A stretch of DNA of 64,000 nt from Bacillaceae bacterium S4-13-56 (GCA_040191315.1 JAWJLM010000002.1:1-64000), one strand, 5' to 3'. Positions 54,173 through 62,000 are shown, numbered from the stretch's first letter. Made by a program: numbers and translations. Notes: generated from the letters alone by a model not told the origin.

Positions 54173-54409
54173 CTACCCTTCTTTGTAAAATGTTACTTTA
54201 AAGTGCTTACTGTCTATTTCCTCAACTTTATTGGAAAATCCCTTCTTTTTCATAACACCCAATAATGGTGTTGGTTTAAAAGGTGCGTGAAGAACAAATA
54301 CCTCTCCACCTTTCAACCCACCAACGACTCCCATGATCTTGTGGAAAGGATCATTTTTTAATTTCAAATCTTCACGAACATCTAATTCAACAATAGTTTG
54401 ATTTTCCAT
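54173..54409 (-). CDS. DUF2249 family protein
   Basis: A 78-residue DUF2249 protein (IVELDVREDLKLKNDPFHKIM, GGEVFVLHAPFKPTPLLGVMKKKGF). First gene of the minus-strand unit, 66 bases downstream of an Fnr-type box at 54475. Shares the fold but little exact sequence with its neighbour. Confidence 0.82.
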   Translation of the reverse strand: MENQTIVELDVREDLKLKNDPFHKIMGVVGGLKGGEVFVLHAPFKPTPLLGVMKKKGFSNKVEEIDSKHFKVTFYKEG

Positions 54410-54447
54410 AAGTTATCACCTCATCTAAGATTTTTGATTCTATCTAC

Positions 54448-54490
54448 ATGATAATTATTTTCAATAGAGGAGGTAGTGATGTGGATCACA
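54448..54490 (-). promoter_or_regulatory. Fnr/Crp-type promoter of the DUF2249 operon
   Basis: AGTGATGTGGATCACA on the plus strand (54475-54490), i.e. GTGA-N6-TCAC. On the minus strand TATCAT (54453-54448) is the -10, 29.5 bp from the box centre, giving the -41.5 position. Confidence 0.75.
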
Positions 54491-54492
54491 TA

Positions 54493-55182
54493 TTAAAATA
54501 ATTCTTCTTCCAATTCTTCAAGTTTTAAAATAAATTTTCCAGCCTCGTCTGTATCAAGCATCTCTTTTTTACGAAGTTGAGTTAATGTACGACTGACTGT
54601 TTCTCGACTTGACCCAATCATATTAGCTAGTTCTCTGTTGGTAAATGAGTTGTTTAAACGAACAACACCATTTTGGTCTTCACCATAAAGTTTAGCAAGT
54701 CTAAGCAAAAGCATGATGATCTGTTCATACGTATTATGAAGAATTTGCTCCTCTAAACGGTTTTGCAGATCTACTATTTTATCACCTAAAACACGAAACA
54801 ACTTAATACAAATCTCGGGGTTTTTGATTAAAAACTGTTCAAAAAGTTGAATCGGGATATAGATAAGAATAATATCATCTACTACCTCTGCATGAGCTGG
54901 GCATTGGTCCTGTCTAAAAAAACCTGCATGAGGAAACATATCACCAGGTTGAAGGACATTCACAATTTGCTCTTTTCCATGAAAATCAGTTTTATAAATT
55001 TTAACAAGACCCTGGTCGATAAAGTATACATTGGTTAATGGGTCTCCTTGCATAAATACATGTGATCCAGTGCGATAACGACGTGTCATCGCCATATCTA
55101 AAATAGGTGTCATCTCTTCCTCAGTTAAATCGTTGAATAATGGTACATTGTGAAGTAATTCTTTTACGGAAGTGTGCGCCAC
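54493..55182 (-). CDS. Crp/Fnr family regulator 1
   Basis: A 229-residue regulator: cyclic-nucleotide-type sensor domain (VFMQGDPLTNVYFIDQGLVKIYK), dimer helix near 130-160, and C-terminal helix-turn-helix TNRELANMIGSSRETVSRTLTQLRK. The Glu-Ser-Arg-type recognition residues fit TGTGA half-sites. One Cys in the sensor domain (DQCPAHAE) and one in PEICIK; no iron-sulfur cluster motif like that of Fnr. GTG start, AGGGGGA upstream. Next to the Fnr box of the DUF2249 operon. Confidence 0.85.
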   Translation of the reverse strand: MAHTSVKELLHNVPLFNDLTEEEMTPILDMAMTRRYRTGSHVFMQGDPLTNVYFIDQGLVKIYKTDFHGKEQIVNVLQPGDMFPHAGFFRQDQCPAHAEVVDDIILIYIPIQLFEQFLIKNPEICIKLFRVLGDKIVDLQNRLEEQILHNTYEQIIMLLLRLAKLYGEDQNGVVRLNNSFTNRELANMIGSSRETVSRTLTQLRKKEMLDTDEAGKFILKLEELEEELF

Positions 55183-55335
55183 TATGTCTCCCCCTGTCTT
55201 ATTTTCTACTATGGTTATGTTAGTATCTTCTTATTGAGTGTACCATTATGTAGGAAGAGAAAAATAAACAAATATGAACACTTTTTAAACTTATTGTCTG
55301 AAAAGTGAGTGATGTGATGAAAAACACACCCTGCG

Positions 55336-55378
55336 TTTGTTCTAGCTCACAGCCCTAACTAATAGAGGAGAGTATTAT
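55336..55378 (+). promoter_or_regulatory. Degenerate Fnr/Crp-type promoter of the third DUF2249 gene
   Basis: TTTGTTCTAGCTCACA (55336-55351): right half TCACA intact, left half 3 of 5. TATTAT (55373-55378) is exactly 29.5 bp from the centre. Confidence 0.5.
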
Positions 55379-55455
55379 AAGGGTCAGATAGAGAGAAGCA
55401 AGAAAAGGAAACGAGTTTCCAATTGTAGTTAAACATTATTGAAGGAGAGATTACT

Positions 55456-55695
55456 ATGAATAAAGATACTTTTGCAGCCAAGATTTACGCACCAGAGATT
55501 GAACCAAGATTTCGTCATCCAAGAATTTTTGAAGTATTTGATGGTTTAGCAACAGGAGAGGTTATGGAGTTAACCAATGACCATGATCCACGCCCACTTC
55601 ATTATCAGTTTATGATAGAGCGTGAAGACCAATTTGAATGGCAATATCTTGAAGAAGGACCTATGCAATGGAGAGTTGCCATATCAAAAAAATAG
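55456..55695 (+). CDS. DUF2249 family protein
   Basis: A 79-residue DUF2249 protein (APEIEPRFRHPRIFEVFDGLATGEVMELTNDHDPRPLHYQF) with the acidic, aromatic C-terminal FEWQYLEEGPMQWRVAI. Third DUF2249 gene in 2 kb, monocistronic. GAAGGAGAG precedes the ATG. Confidence 0.85.
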   Translation: MNKDTFAAKIYAPEIEPRFRHPRIFEVFDGLATGEVMELTNDHDPRPLHYQFMIEREDQFEWQYLEEGPMQWRVAISKK

Positions 55696-55707
55696 ATGTT
55701 CATTATG

Positions 55708-55736
55708 AAAGCTGCCTATTTTTAGGTAGCTTTTTT
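55708..55736 (+). terminator. Terminator after the third DUF2249 gene
   Basis: Stem AAAGCTGCCTA / TAGGTAGCTTT followed by T residues. Confidence 0.85.
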
Positions 55737-55755
55737 CCTTATTGACAATTCTATC

Positions 55756-55798
55756 TGTGAGATACGTCACAACGTTCGCAAAAAGAACCATGTACAAT
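55756..55798 (+). promoter_or_regulatory. Fnr/Crp-type promoter of the radical SAM gene
   Basis: Perfect box TGTGAGATACGTCACA (55756-55771) and -10 TACAAT (55793-55798) 29.5 bp from its centre. Confidence 0.8.
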
Positions 55799-55862
55799 GG
55801 ACACATGAACATAGTGGAAATAACAATTTACGTTCTGTATTTAAATAGAGGGGGGATTTCTC

Positions 55863-56984
55863 ATGTTTCCTCAAAACTACGATGAAAATCCATTCATTGT
55901 GATTTGGGAGTTAACAAGAGCTTGCCAATTAAAATGTCTTCACTGCAGAGCAGAAGCACAATATAAGCGGAATCCATTTGAATTAAAATTTGAAGAAGGA
56001 AAAAAATTAATTGATGAGATTCATAGTATGGGTAATCCAATGCTCGTGTTCACTGGTGGAGATCCTTTAATGAGGGAAGATGTATTTGACATTGCCAAGT
56101 ATGCAATCGATAAGGGAGTTCGTGTTTCCATGACGCCAAGTGCAACTCCAAATGTAACAAAAGAGGCGATGGAGCGTGCAAAGGAAGTAGGACTAGCTCG
56201 ATGGGCCTTTAGTATTGATGGACCGAATGCCAAGATTCATGATCATTTCAGAGGAACTGATGGATCGTTTGATTTAACGATGAATGCCATTAAATATCTC
56301 CATGAACTTGAGCTACCTATTCAAATTAATACGGTAATTTCTAATTATAATATAGATTATTTAGATGAAATGGCTGAAATGGTAGAGTCTTTAGAGTGTG
56401 TCTTATGGAGCGTATTTTTCCTTGTCCCAACAGGGCGCGGTCAGGAAAAGGATATGATTACGCCAGTGCAACATGAAAAGACTTTTCAATGGCTATATGA
56501 ACTTTCTAAACGTGTACCTTTTGACATAAAAACTACTGCCGCTCAACATTATAGACGTGTGGTAATTCAAAACAAGATGCGAGAACAGAGAAGTTTGAGT
56601 GAAGGATCAGAGATTTTTTACGAAGATGCTTTAAATAAAGGAGCAACAGGAACTATTGATGGATTAGGTCGTGCGCCGAAGGGTGTAAATGACGGAAATG
56701 GGTTTGTCTTTATTTCTCACATTGGGGATGTATATCCAAGTGGTCTTTTGCCAATTAAAGCAGGGAACGTTCGAGAAACACCACTTAGCAAAATTTATAG
56801 GGAGTCTGAAGTTTTCCAAAACTTAAGAAATCCGGATAAATATAAAGGAAAGTGTGGAGTCTGTGAATTTCGTCATGCTTGCGGTGGCTCTCGTTCCAGA
56901 GCTTATGCAATGACTGGCGATTACATGGAAAGTGAACCGTTTTGTGTATATATCCCTAAAGGTCTTCGGAAACAAAAAGCATAG
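55863..56984 (+). CDS. Radical SAM/SPASM protein, heme d1-biosynthesis-like
   Basis: A 373-residue radical SAM enzyme. The cluster motif is Cys21-x3-Cys25-x2-Cys28 (RACQLKCLHC), then GGDPLMREDVF and SIDGPNAKIHDHFRG; the C-terminal SPASM-type cysteines are CGVCEFRHACGGSRSRAYA and EPFCVYIP. This layout fits the NirJ/AhbC-type group of radical SAM proteins. The product is not known; tetrapyrrole side-chain chemistry or peptide modification are both possible. Preceded by a perfect Fnr box, followed by a terminator. Confidence 0.82.
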   Translation: MFPQNYDENPFIVIWELTRACQLKCLHCRAEAQYKRNPFELKFEEGKKLIDEIHSMGNPMLVFTGGDPLMREDVFDIAKYAIDKGVRVSMTPSATPNVTKEAMERAKEVGLARWAFSIDGPNAKIHDHFRGTDGSFDLTMNAIKYLHELELPIQINTVISNYNIDYLDEMAEMVESLECVLWSVFFLVPTGRGQEKDMITPVQHEKTFQWLYELSKRVPFDIKTTAAQHYRRVVIQNKMREQRSLSEGSEIFYEDALNKGATGTIDGLGRAPKGVNDGNGFVFISHIGDVYPSGLLPIKAGNVRETPLSKIYRESEVFQNLRNPDKYKGKCGVCEFRHACGGSRSRAYAMTGDYMESEPFCVYIPKGLRKQKA

Positions 56985-56994
56985 AAAAAAAGAG

Positions 56995-57022
56995 AAAGGC
57001 TCGCCATTAGGCGGGCCTTTTA
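56995..57022 (+). terminator. Terminator after the radical SAM gene
   Basis: Stem AAAGGCTCGCC / GGCGGGCCTTT followed by TT. Confidence 0.82.
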
Positions 57023-57070
57023 GTAAATATTGACGTTTTGTGAATAAATTTTGTCTATTTCTTGTCTGCG

Positions 57071-57113
57071 CGTGATGATTGTCACAGTGAAAACAGTGGA
57101 AATAAGTTATGAT
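57071..57113 (+). promoter_or_regulatory. Fnr/Crp-type promoter of the NarI-like gene
   Basis: CGTGATGATTGTCACA (57071-57086) with GTGA-N6-TCAC and -10 TATGAT (57108-57113), 29.5 bp from the centre. Confidence 0.8.
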
Positions 57114-57154
57114 ACGTAACAAGAGGAAATGCATCACGATAGGGGGGGAAGATA

Positions 57155-57619
57155 ATGAATCTTCCAATGTGGATAGTTTGGGTCGTTTTTCCATATATGA
57201 TGTTTTTAATTTTCCTGATGGGATTGATCTGGAAATATGATCAATTTGAGGAAAATGAAACAGAAAACAAAGAGTCACAATCCAACTGGCAGTCATATAT
57301 ATTTTTGGGGTTATTCGTTTTTGTGATTGGTACGGGTCTAATAGCCAAAGGATTAGGGACGTATGAACAGATCAATCATATGACCGGATGGTTTATGAGT
57401 TTAGTTACCTTCCAACCTGAAATGAATTGGATGCTAGGCAGTACTTGGCTATTTAAAATTCATGGATTACTTTTATTTAGTCTATTAGGACTATTACCAT
57501 TTACCAAATATATGAATTATATTACGATTCCCTTTATTTGGGGAAGACAGCAATTCTCATTTTTTAAAAACCCTTCCGTCCCATCTTTGGAAATGGAAAA
57601 GGATGGATCAGAATTTTAA
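57155..57619 (+). CDS. Small NarI-like membrane protein
   Basis: A 154-residue protein with three hydrophobic helices (about 5-27, 48-67, 105-125). The first helix (VVFPYMMFLIFLMGLIWKYDQF) resembles the N terminus of the nitrate reductase gamma subunit NarI, and the last (LFKIHGLLLFSLLGLLPFTKYMNYITIP) its C-terminal helix. NarI is normally about 225 residues with five helices and four heme-binding His. Here only two candidate His (IHGLL, INHMTG) are seen, so the middle is missing or recast. No narGHJ is nearby. Good RBS GGGGGGGAAG. Confidence 0.6.
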   Translation: MNLPMWIVWVVFPYMMFLIFLMGLIWKYDQFEENETENKESQSNWQSYIFLGLFVFVIGTGLIAKGLGTYEQINHMTGWFMSLVTFQPEMNWMLGSTWLFKIHGLLLFSLLGLLPFTKYMNYITIPFIWGRQQFSFFKNPSVPSLEMEKDGSEF

Positions 57620-57831
57620 CAAATGCAACACCGAACGGACTCGCATCCTGCGAGCCCTCGTGGTGGGACTGCGATTACTCGTCCCACCGAAATGATTTGC
57701 AACGCATACGTGACCCACATCTTGTGGGCCTCACCGCCTTACGTCGATGATCACAAGAAATACTTCTCGAGAATTTACTTCGCAGAAACAAGTGATTTTG
57801 TTGTTTCAAAGGGCGTTTGCGCTTTTCTTAT
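57620..57831 (+). repeat. Dispersed mosaic repeat, copy 3
   Basis: Shares all major blocks with 2968-3237 but in a different order, and ends with AAACAAGTGATTTTG...GCGCTTTTCTTA. It starts directly after the stop of the NarI-like gene and runs up to the Fnr box of ywiC. Confidence 0.8.
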
Positions 57832-57836
57832 ATATC

Positions 57837-57879
57837 AGTGATTCATTTCACTTCTGACAAATAAGGTAAAAGTTATAAT
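57837..57879 (+). promoter_or_regulatory. Fnr/Crp-type promoter of ywiC
   Basis: AGTGATTCATTTCACT (57837-57852) and perfect -10 TATAAT (57874-57879), 29.5 bp from the centre. Confidence 0.85.
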
Positions 57880-57913
57880 AGAAAATATAAATAAATAATT
57901 AGAGGTGATTCTC

Positions 57914-58627
57914 GTGAAACTGTTTATGCCAAAACAACATGGCGCATGGGCGATGCTCATTGTCCCGTTTGGTTTAGGAATAGCACACAGTGGATTTGAT
58001 TGGATGCATATTCCTCTTGCTATTGCTTGGCTTTCCTTATATCTGGCAACCTACCCTTTTTTGCTTGCCCTTAAGAAAAAAAAGGATGCCAAGGAGCATA
58101 TGATGTGGGTTTATCGTTACGCAGGGGTGGCGGCAATAGCTGTCCTTCCAGTCCTTGTAACCCATTGGAAGGTCGTATATGCCGGGTTTTTAATGTTACC
58201 CTTCTTTCTATTAAACATATATTTTTCAAAAGTAAATAAAGATAGAGCCTTTTTAAATGATATGAGTGCCATTTTGGCTTTTTCTATGAGCGTGTTTGCT
58301 GTTGCAATAGTAGGCGGTGGTACATTGGATAATGAAGCATTCATGCTTTGGACATATTCTGTATTATTTTTTACTGGTAGTACCTTTTTTGTGAAAACAA
58401 TGATTAGAGAAAAGAAAAATCCAGCATTTCGCTGGATGTCATGGTTTTATCATATTATAACTTTCGTTTTAGTAGCAGTTCTACAAGGTATGATTTCTTT
58501 GGCATTTTTACCAAGTTTGATTAGAGCTATTGTTTTATACGGAAGAAAATTAAAACCTATACAAATTGGGATACTTGAAATTATAAATAGTGTATGGTTT
58601 TTCTGTTTTATTCTTTTCTTTCACTAA
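57914..58627 (+). CDS. ywiC: YwiC-like membrane protein
   Basis: A 237-residue protein with about seven hydrophobic helices, beginning MKLFMPKQHGAWAMLIVPFGLG, the YwiC family signature. In B. subtilis ywiC lies beside narK-fnr and is linked to anaerobic growth; here it converges on fnr. GTG start at 57914, GAGGTG 6 bases upstream. Its stop overlaps the fnr stop by four bases with no terminator between. Confidence 0.88.
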   Translation: MKLFMPKQHGAWAMLIVPFGLGIAHSGFDWMHIPLAIAWLSLYLATYPFLLALKKKKDAKEHMMWVYRYAGVAAIAVLPVLVTHWKVVYAGFLMLPFFLLNIYFSKVNKDRAFLNDMSAILAFSMSVFAVAIVGGGTLDNEAFMLWTYSVLFFTGSTFFVKTMIREKKNPAFRWMSWFYHIITFVLVAVLQGMISLAFLPSLIRAIVLYGRKLKPIQIGILEIINSVWFFCFILFFH

Positions 58628-59325
58628 TCGATGCTGCAAAGCACAATAGGACAGTCTTCACAATTAATTTCATCCTTTAAATACTGAAGATCATGAATGA
58701 AGAGAAGTCCTTTTTCTTGGGAAACGACGTCGTTTTTCTTAAGGTCTGTCAGCATTCGATTGACACTCTCTCTCGATGTACCACAGAAATTGGCTAATTC
58801 TTGATTCGTTAAATGGATATCAATTAAAATGCCATCATCTCGTTTGACCCCATAACTGTTGGTTAGACGAATCAGAGTGGAGTAAAGAGCTCCTTTTTTT
58901 CCATGAAGGACAAGATCTCTAAATTTTGTCTGGGTTTTTCTAAAATGTTCACTCATCCAGCGCATATACTCAAATGCTAAATTATTGTTTGTCAGAAGGT
59001 TTTTTTCAAGCTGCTCTTTTTTCAACACAGCAACTTCACCATCTTCAAGAACTTTTGCATTTAATAAATATTTTGCACCTTCTGTGAAGAGAGTTAGTTC
59101 TCCAACAAGGTCTCCAGCCTTGCAAATCCGAAGAGAAAGCTCTCTTCCATCTGGAGATATTTTACTAATTTGAATTCTTCCTGATTGGATAATATATAAT
59201 TTGTTTGCATCTTCTCCTTCTTGAAATAAGAAAGAGTTTTTTTCTATTTTCATTGTATAGTCAACTGCAGACAGCAATTCTTTTAAATCTGGTGAAAGAT
59301 CACTTCTTAAGGTCGGGTTACTCAT
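58624..59325 (-). CDS. fnr: Anaerobic regulator Fnr, Bacillus type
   Basis: A 233-residue Crp/Fnr protein with C-terminal cysteines Cys222, Cys225 and Cys230 (CEDCPIVLC), the spacing used by B. subtilis Fnr for its 4Fe-4S cluster. Helix-turn-helix TNQELANFCGTSRESVNRMLTDLKK. Sensor domain LFQEGEDANKLYIIQSGRIQISK. It should bind TGTGA-N6-TCACA boxes when oxygen is absent. AAGGTGG precedes the ATG. Confidence 0.93.
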   Translation of the reverse strand: MSNPTLRSDLSPDLKELLSAVDYTMKIEKNSFLFQEGEDANKLYIIQSGRIQISKISPDGRELSLRICKAGDLVGELTLFTEGAKYLLNAKVLEDGEVAVLKKEQLEKNLLTNNNLAFEYMRWMSEHFRKTQTKFRDLVLHGKKGALYSTLIRLTNSYGVKRDDGILIDIHLTNQELANFCGTSRESVNRMLTDLKKNDVVSQEKGLLFIHDLQYLKDEINCEDCPIVLCSID

Positions 59326-59361
59326 AGGAATACGACCACCTTTTTTTATATTGTACCTCTT

Positions 59362-59391
59362 ATTCTAAAAGCAAATTGTTGCGGACGTCAA
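59362..59391 (-). promoter_or_regulatory. Sigma-A promoter of fnr
   Basis: On the minus strand TTGACG (59391-59386), 18-base spacer, TAGAAT (59367-59362); predicted start near 59355. Confidence 0.65.
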
Positions 59392-59404
59392 GGAAATATT
59401 GTAG

Positions 59405-59428
59405 TTTACACTATTTAAATAGTGTAAA
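59405..59428. promoter_or_regulatory. Perfect 24-bp palindrome upstream of fnr
   Basis: TTTACACTATTT followed by its exact reverse complement. Centre at 59416.5, i.e. about -61.5 from the predicted fnr start, a class I activator position. It is not the GTGA-N6-TCAC box. Half-site ACACTAT recalls NrdR boxes, but the spacing differs. The binding protein is unknown. Confidence 0.75.
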
Positions 59429-59535
59429 TTATAAAAAGTTTACTTTAAAACTTGGGTGAAGATTATATTTCTTTTTGTAAGAAACTAAATAAAGTGAAAC
59501 TTATACTGTGAATTATATCATATTTTCGGTTTTAT

Positions 59536-59578
59536 TGTGATTTTTCTCACATCATACTGTTCGTCGATTCCTTATACT
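59536..59578 (+). promoter_or_regulatory. Fnr/Crp-type promoter of the third regulator
   Basis: Perfect box TGTGATTTTTCTCACA (59536-59551) and -10 TATACT (59573-59578), 29.5 bp from the centre. Confidence 0.85.
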
Positions 59579-59602
59579 AAGGCGTATAAGGGGGAATGCA
59601 GG

Positions 59603-60298
59603 ATGGCGATCGGAACCAATGAAAGCTTCTTATCCAGGGTTGAGATATTTCGTGGATTAAGTGGGTCCTCGTTAGAATTTATAGAGTCTCAAATACAAAC
59701 ACAATCTTATCGTAAAGGTGAATTTATTTTTCATGAAACGGATGAAGCAAAAGCCATTTATTTTGTTAATGATGGGATTGTGAAAATAAAGAAAGCTGAT
59801 CAATTAGGACGTGAAATGGTGATCTGTATAAAGAAAAAAGGAGATATTTTCGCTGAAGTATCCATATTTAGCGATTCAGGCTCAACATATCCAGGTACGG
59901 CAGTTATGGCAGAAGCAGGCACTGTATCCTATTTGAGAACAGGCGACTTGGAAAATGCATTTCAAGCTCATCCAGAAATTGCTTTTCAGATGATTCAGTT
60001 TATGGGACGTCAACTAAGAATTTTCAGTTCTACCCTAAGAGATTTTGCATTATTGGATGTCCATGGGAAAACAACATCTACCTTAATTAGACTTGCGAAT
60101 ACTTTTGGAGAAAGGCATTACGAAACTATGGAAATTGAACTTCCATTAACTGTTCAAGATTTCTCGGCGATCATTGGGTGTACAAGAGAAAGTGTTAGTC
60201 GTGTTTTCTCTAAATTGAAAAAAGATAAAATGGTAAGTCTTAGAAACAAAAGAATAGTCATTCATGATTGGGAACAATTTAATGAAACGTACCAATAG
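59603..60298 (+). CDS. Crp/Fnr family regulator 3
   Basis: A 231-residue regulator: sensor domain FIFHETDEAKAIYFVNDGIVKIKKADQLGREM, C-terminal helix-turn-helix TVQDFSAIIGCTRESVSRVFSKLKK. No Fe-S cysteine cluster. It has its own Fnr-type box, so it is probably a second tier below Fnr. ATG 8 bases after AAGGGGG; an in-frame ATT/TTG extension 22 codons upstream overlaps the promoter. Confidence 0.88.
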   Translation: MAIGTNESFLSRVEIFRGLSGSSLEFIESQIQTQSYRKGEFIFHETDEAKAIYFVNDGIVKIKKADQLGREMVICIKKKGDIFAEVSIFSDSGSTYPGTAVMAEAGTVSYLRTGDLENAFQAHPEIAFQMIQFMGRQLRIFSSTLRDFALLDVHGKTTSTLIRLANTFGERHYETMEIELPLTVQDFSAIIGCTRESVSRVFSKLKKDKMVSLRNKRIVIHDWEQFNETYQ

Positions 60299-60337
60299 AA
60301 AGGCGTAAGTCTCCCTACGCCTTTCTATTGGTTTTTT
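60291..60337. terminator. Long bidirectional terminator
   Basis: Perfect 17-bp stem: ACCAATAGAAAGGCGTA pairs with TACGCCTTTCTATTGGT, then TTTTTT. It includes the last codons of regulator 3 and serves uppP from the other side. Confidence 0.92.
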
Positions 60338-61150
60338 CTATAGAATTAGAATCGCAAGTATTCCGACTATAAAGCAATAATAAGCGAAATACTTTAGATT
60401 ACCTTTAGCCATTATATTCATAAACCATCGTAAGGAGTAGTAGGAAGCAATGATGGATCCAGCAAAAGCCAAAATGTAGGGCATCCATAGGAAGGCAATG
60501 TCAGGGTCCTGAACAATTTCTTCAGCAGACAAGATGGCTGTTCCTAAGCTAACAGGTATGTAGAGAAGAAAGGAAAACTTTAACGCAGTTTCTTGCTTCA
60601 TACCGAGTCCCATGGCGGCAACAATCGTGGCACCTGAGCGGCTAATTCCAGGAATGAGAGCAACGGCTTGAGCTAGACCAACGATTAACGCATCTTTCAT
60701 TGTAAGCTGCTTGTCTCCCTTTTTTCCTCGCAAATTCCTTATGGCATACAATGCTAAACCAGTAATTAATAATGTTATACCTACCATTTTGGGGTTGCTG
60801 AAGGTTTCAGAAATTGCATCTTCAAATAGGATTCCAATAACACCAGCAGGAATGGTTCCTATGATAAGATACCAGACAAATTGAAATTCGGGTTTCCCTT
60901 CTTTTTTACCTTTAAATAAAAAATGGAAGGATTGGTATGCTAGCTCGAGTATGTCTTTTCGATAAATAAATAAAACTGCAAGTAGAGATCCAAAATTCAC
61001 TAAAACCTCAAAGGAAAGTCCTTCTATATTTAAATTGAAAATATTCCTTAGCAAGACCAAATGGCCACTAGATGAAATAGGAATTGGCTCTGTTAATCCT
61101 TGAAAAAGGCCAAGAAAGGTGTATTTAATTAATAACCATAAACTTTCCAT
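60338..61150 (-). CDS. uppP: Undecaprenyl-diphosphatase
   Basis: A 270-residue UppP/BacA membrane phosphatase that recycles undecaprenyl pyrophosphate for cell-wall synthesis. Motif 1 [16 protein letters not shown] near residue 18 (Glu and Ser), motif 2 [12 protein letters not shown] with Arg. About eight helices. GAGGAGG precedes the ATG at 61150. Monocistronic. Confidence 0.93.
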   Translation of the reverse strand: MESLWLLIKYTFLGLFQGLTEPIPISSSGHLVLLRNIFNLNIEGLSFEVLVNFGSLLAVLFIYRKDILELAYQSFHFLFKGKKEGKPEFQFVWYLIIGTIPAGVIGILFEDAISETFSNPKMVGITLLITGLALYAIRNLRGKKGDKQLTMKDALIVGLAQAVALIPGISRSGATIVAAMGLGMKQETALKFSFLLYIPVSLGTAILSAEEIVQDPDIAFLWMPYILAFAGSIIASYYSLRWFMNIMAKGNLKYFAYYCFIVGILAILIL

Positions 61151-61235
61151 AAGAAATCCTCCTCGAGAACTCATGTATAGTCTATTCCATCCCTACACAA
61201 TCTATAAAATAAAGAAAAGAAGGGGGTTAGATTGA

Positions 61236-61415
61236 ATGGGACAACAACATCAATTTAAAGGTGGACAACGTGCTCCAAACAATGGGATTTATATAGAAAT
61301 CGGAGAAACTGGTTCACAGGTGCTTCACCCTAATAAAGTAAAACTGACTGCGGGAGACCGTTTTCCTGAAAATACGAACGACGACCGAGTTTGGACTTAT
61401 CTACCCAAAATATAA
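61236..61415 (+). CDS. yjzC: YjzC family small protein
   Basis: A 59-residue protein: MGQQHQFKGGQRAPNNGIYI, EIGETGSQVLHPNKVKLTAGD, RVWTYLPKI. Matches the YjzC family and its B. subtilis position upstream of yjzD. GAAGGGGG precedes the ATG. Function unknown. Confidence 0.85.
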   Translation: MGQQHQFKGGQRAPNNGIYIEIGETGSQVLHPNKVKLTAGDRFPENTNDDRVWTYLPKI

Positions 61416-61423
61416 CGGAATGA

Positions 61424-61461
61424 AAAAGGCTTGCCACATTGGAAGGGCAAGCCTTTTTGTG
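61424..61461 (+). terminator. Terminator after yjzC
   Basis: Stem AAAAAGGCTTGCC / GGCAAGCCTTTTT with a 10-base loop. Confidence 0.9.
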
Positions 61462-61586
61462 TCTAGCACCAGCGAAAAAATCCACTTGATTATTCCTTGA
61501 AGTTTTACGAGTTAACGCAGTAAGGAAAGCTTCATCGCAGAAACAAGTGCTTTTCTTGTTTCGAAGGGAGCTTGTGTTTTTCTTAA
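61461..61586 (+). repeat. Dispersed mosaic repeat, copy 4
   Basis: GTCTAGCACCAGCGAAAAAA start, the CGCAGAAACAAGTGCTTTTC core and the GGGAGCTTGTGTTTTTCTT end, between yjzC and the converging yjzD. Confidence 0.75.
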
Positions 61587-61588
61587 TT

Positions 61589-61765
61589 TTATTCTTCTTC
61601 GTTTGTTAATATTCCTTCGCTTATAACAGTAGCAATGATTGCCATAGCAGCTGTTAATAAGAGCACCTTGGTAAAATTAAAATGGTCGCCAGTCATACTG
61701 GAGGTTACATAAATCAACATGACGCTTAATAGAAAAGACCAAAAGGTTGCCCAAAATATTTTCAT
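61589..61765 (-). CDS. yjzD: YjzD family (DUF2929) membrane protein
   Basis: A 58-residue protein with two helices, MKIFWATFWSFLLSVMLIYV and the segment after FNFTKVLLLTAAMA, fitting DUF2929. ATG after GAGGTGA; a GTG three codons upstream is possible. Follows the B. subtilis yjzC-yjzD neighbourhood, but here it is on the opposite strand to yjzC. Confidence 0.75.
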   Translation of the reverse strand: MKIFWATFWSFLLSVMLIYVTSSMTGDHFNFTKVLLLTAAMAIIATVISEGILTNEEE

Positions 61766-62000
61766 TAATATCACCTCTGAATCTATAGCATTATATATTT
61801 TTTTCTTGTCCTTGTATTAGTTTATCAAAAGGATGGTAAAAAATAAATAAAGATCTTACTATATGGGGTTCTATTCGCCTAATTTTCATTAATGTGATAC
61901 GTTTTGTACCATACATTCATAGACTGATAATTGATAAACGGAAAATGGACATTTATTATCCATTGAAATGAAAGGGTTGAAAAGGTAAGGGTGAAAAAAA

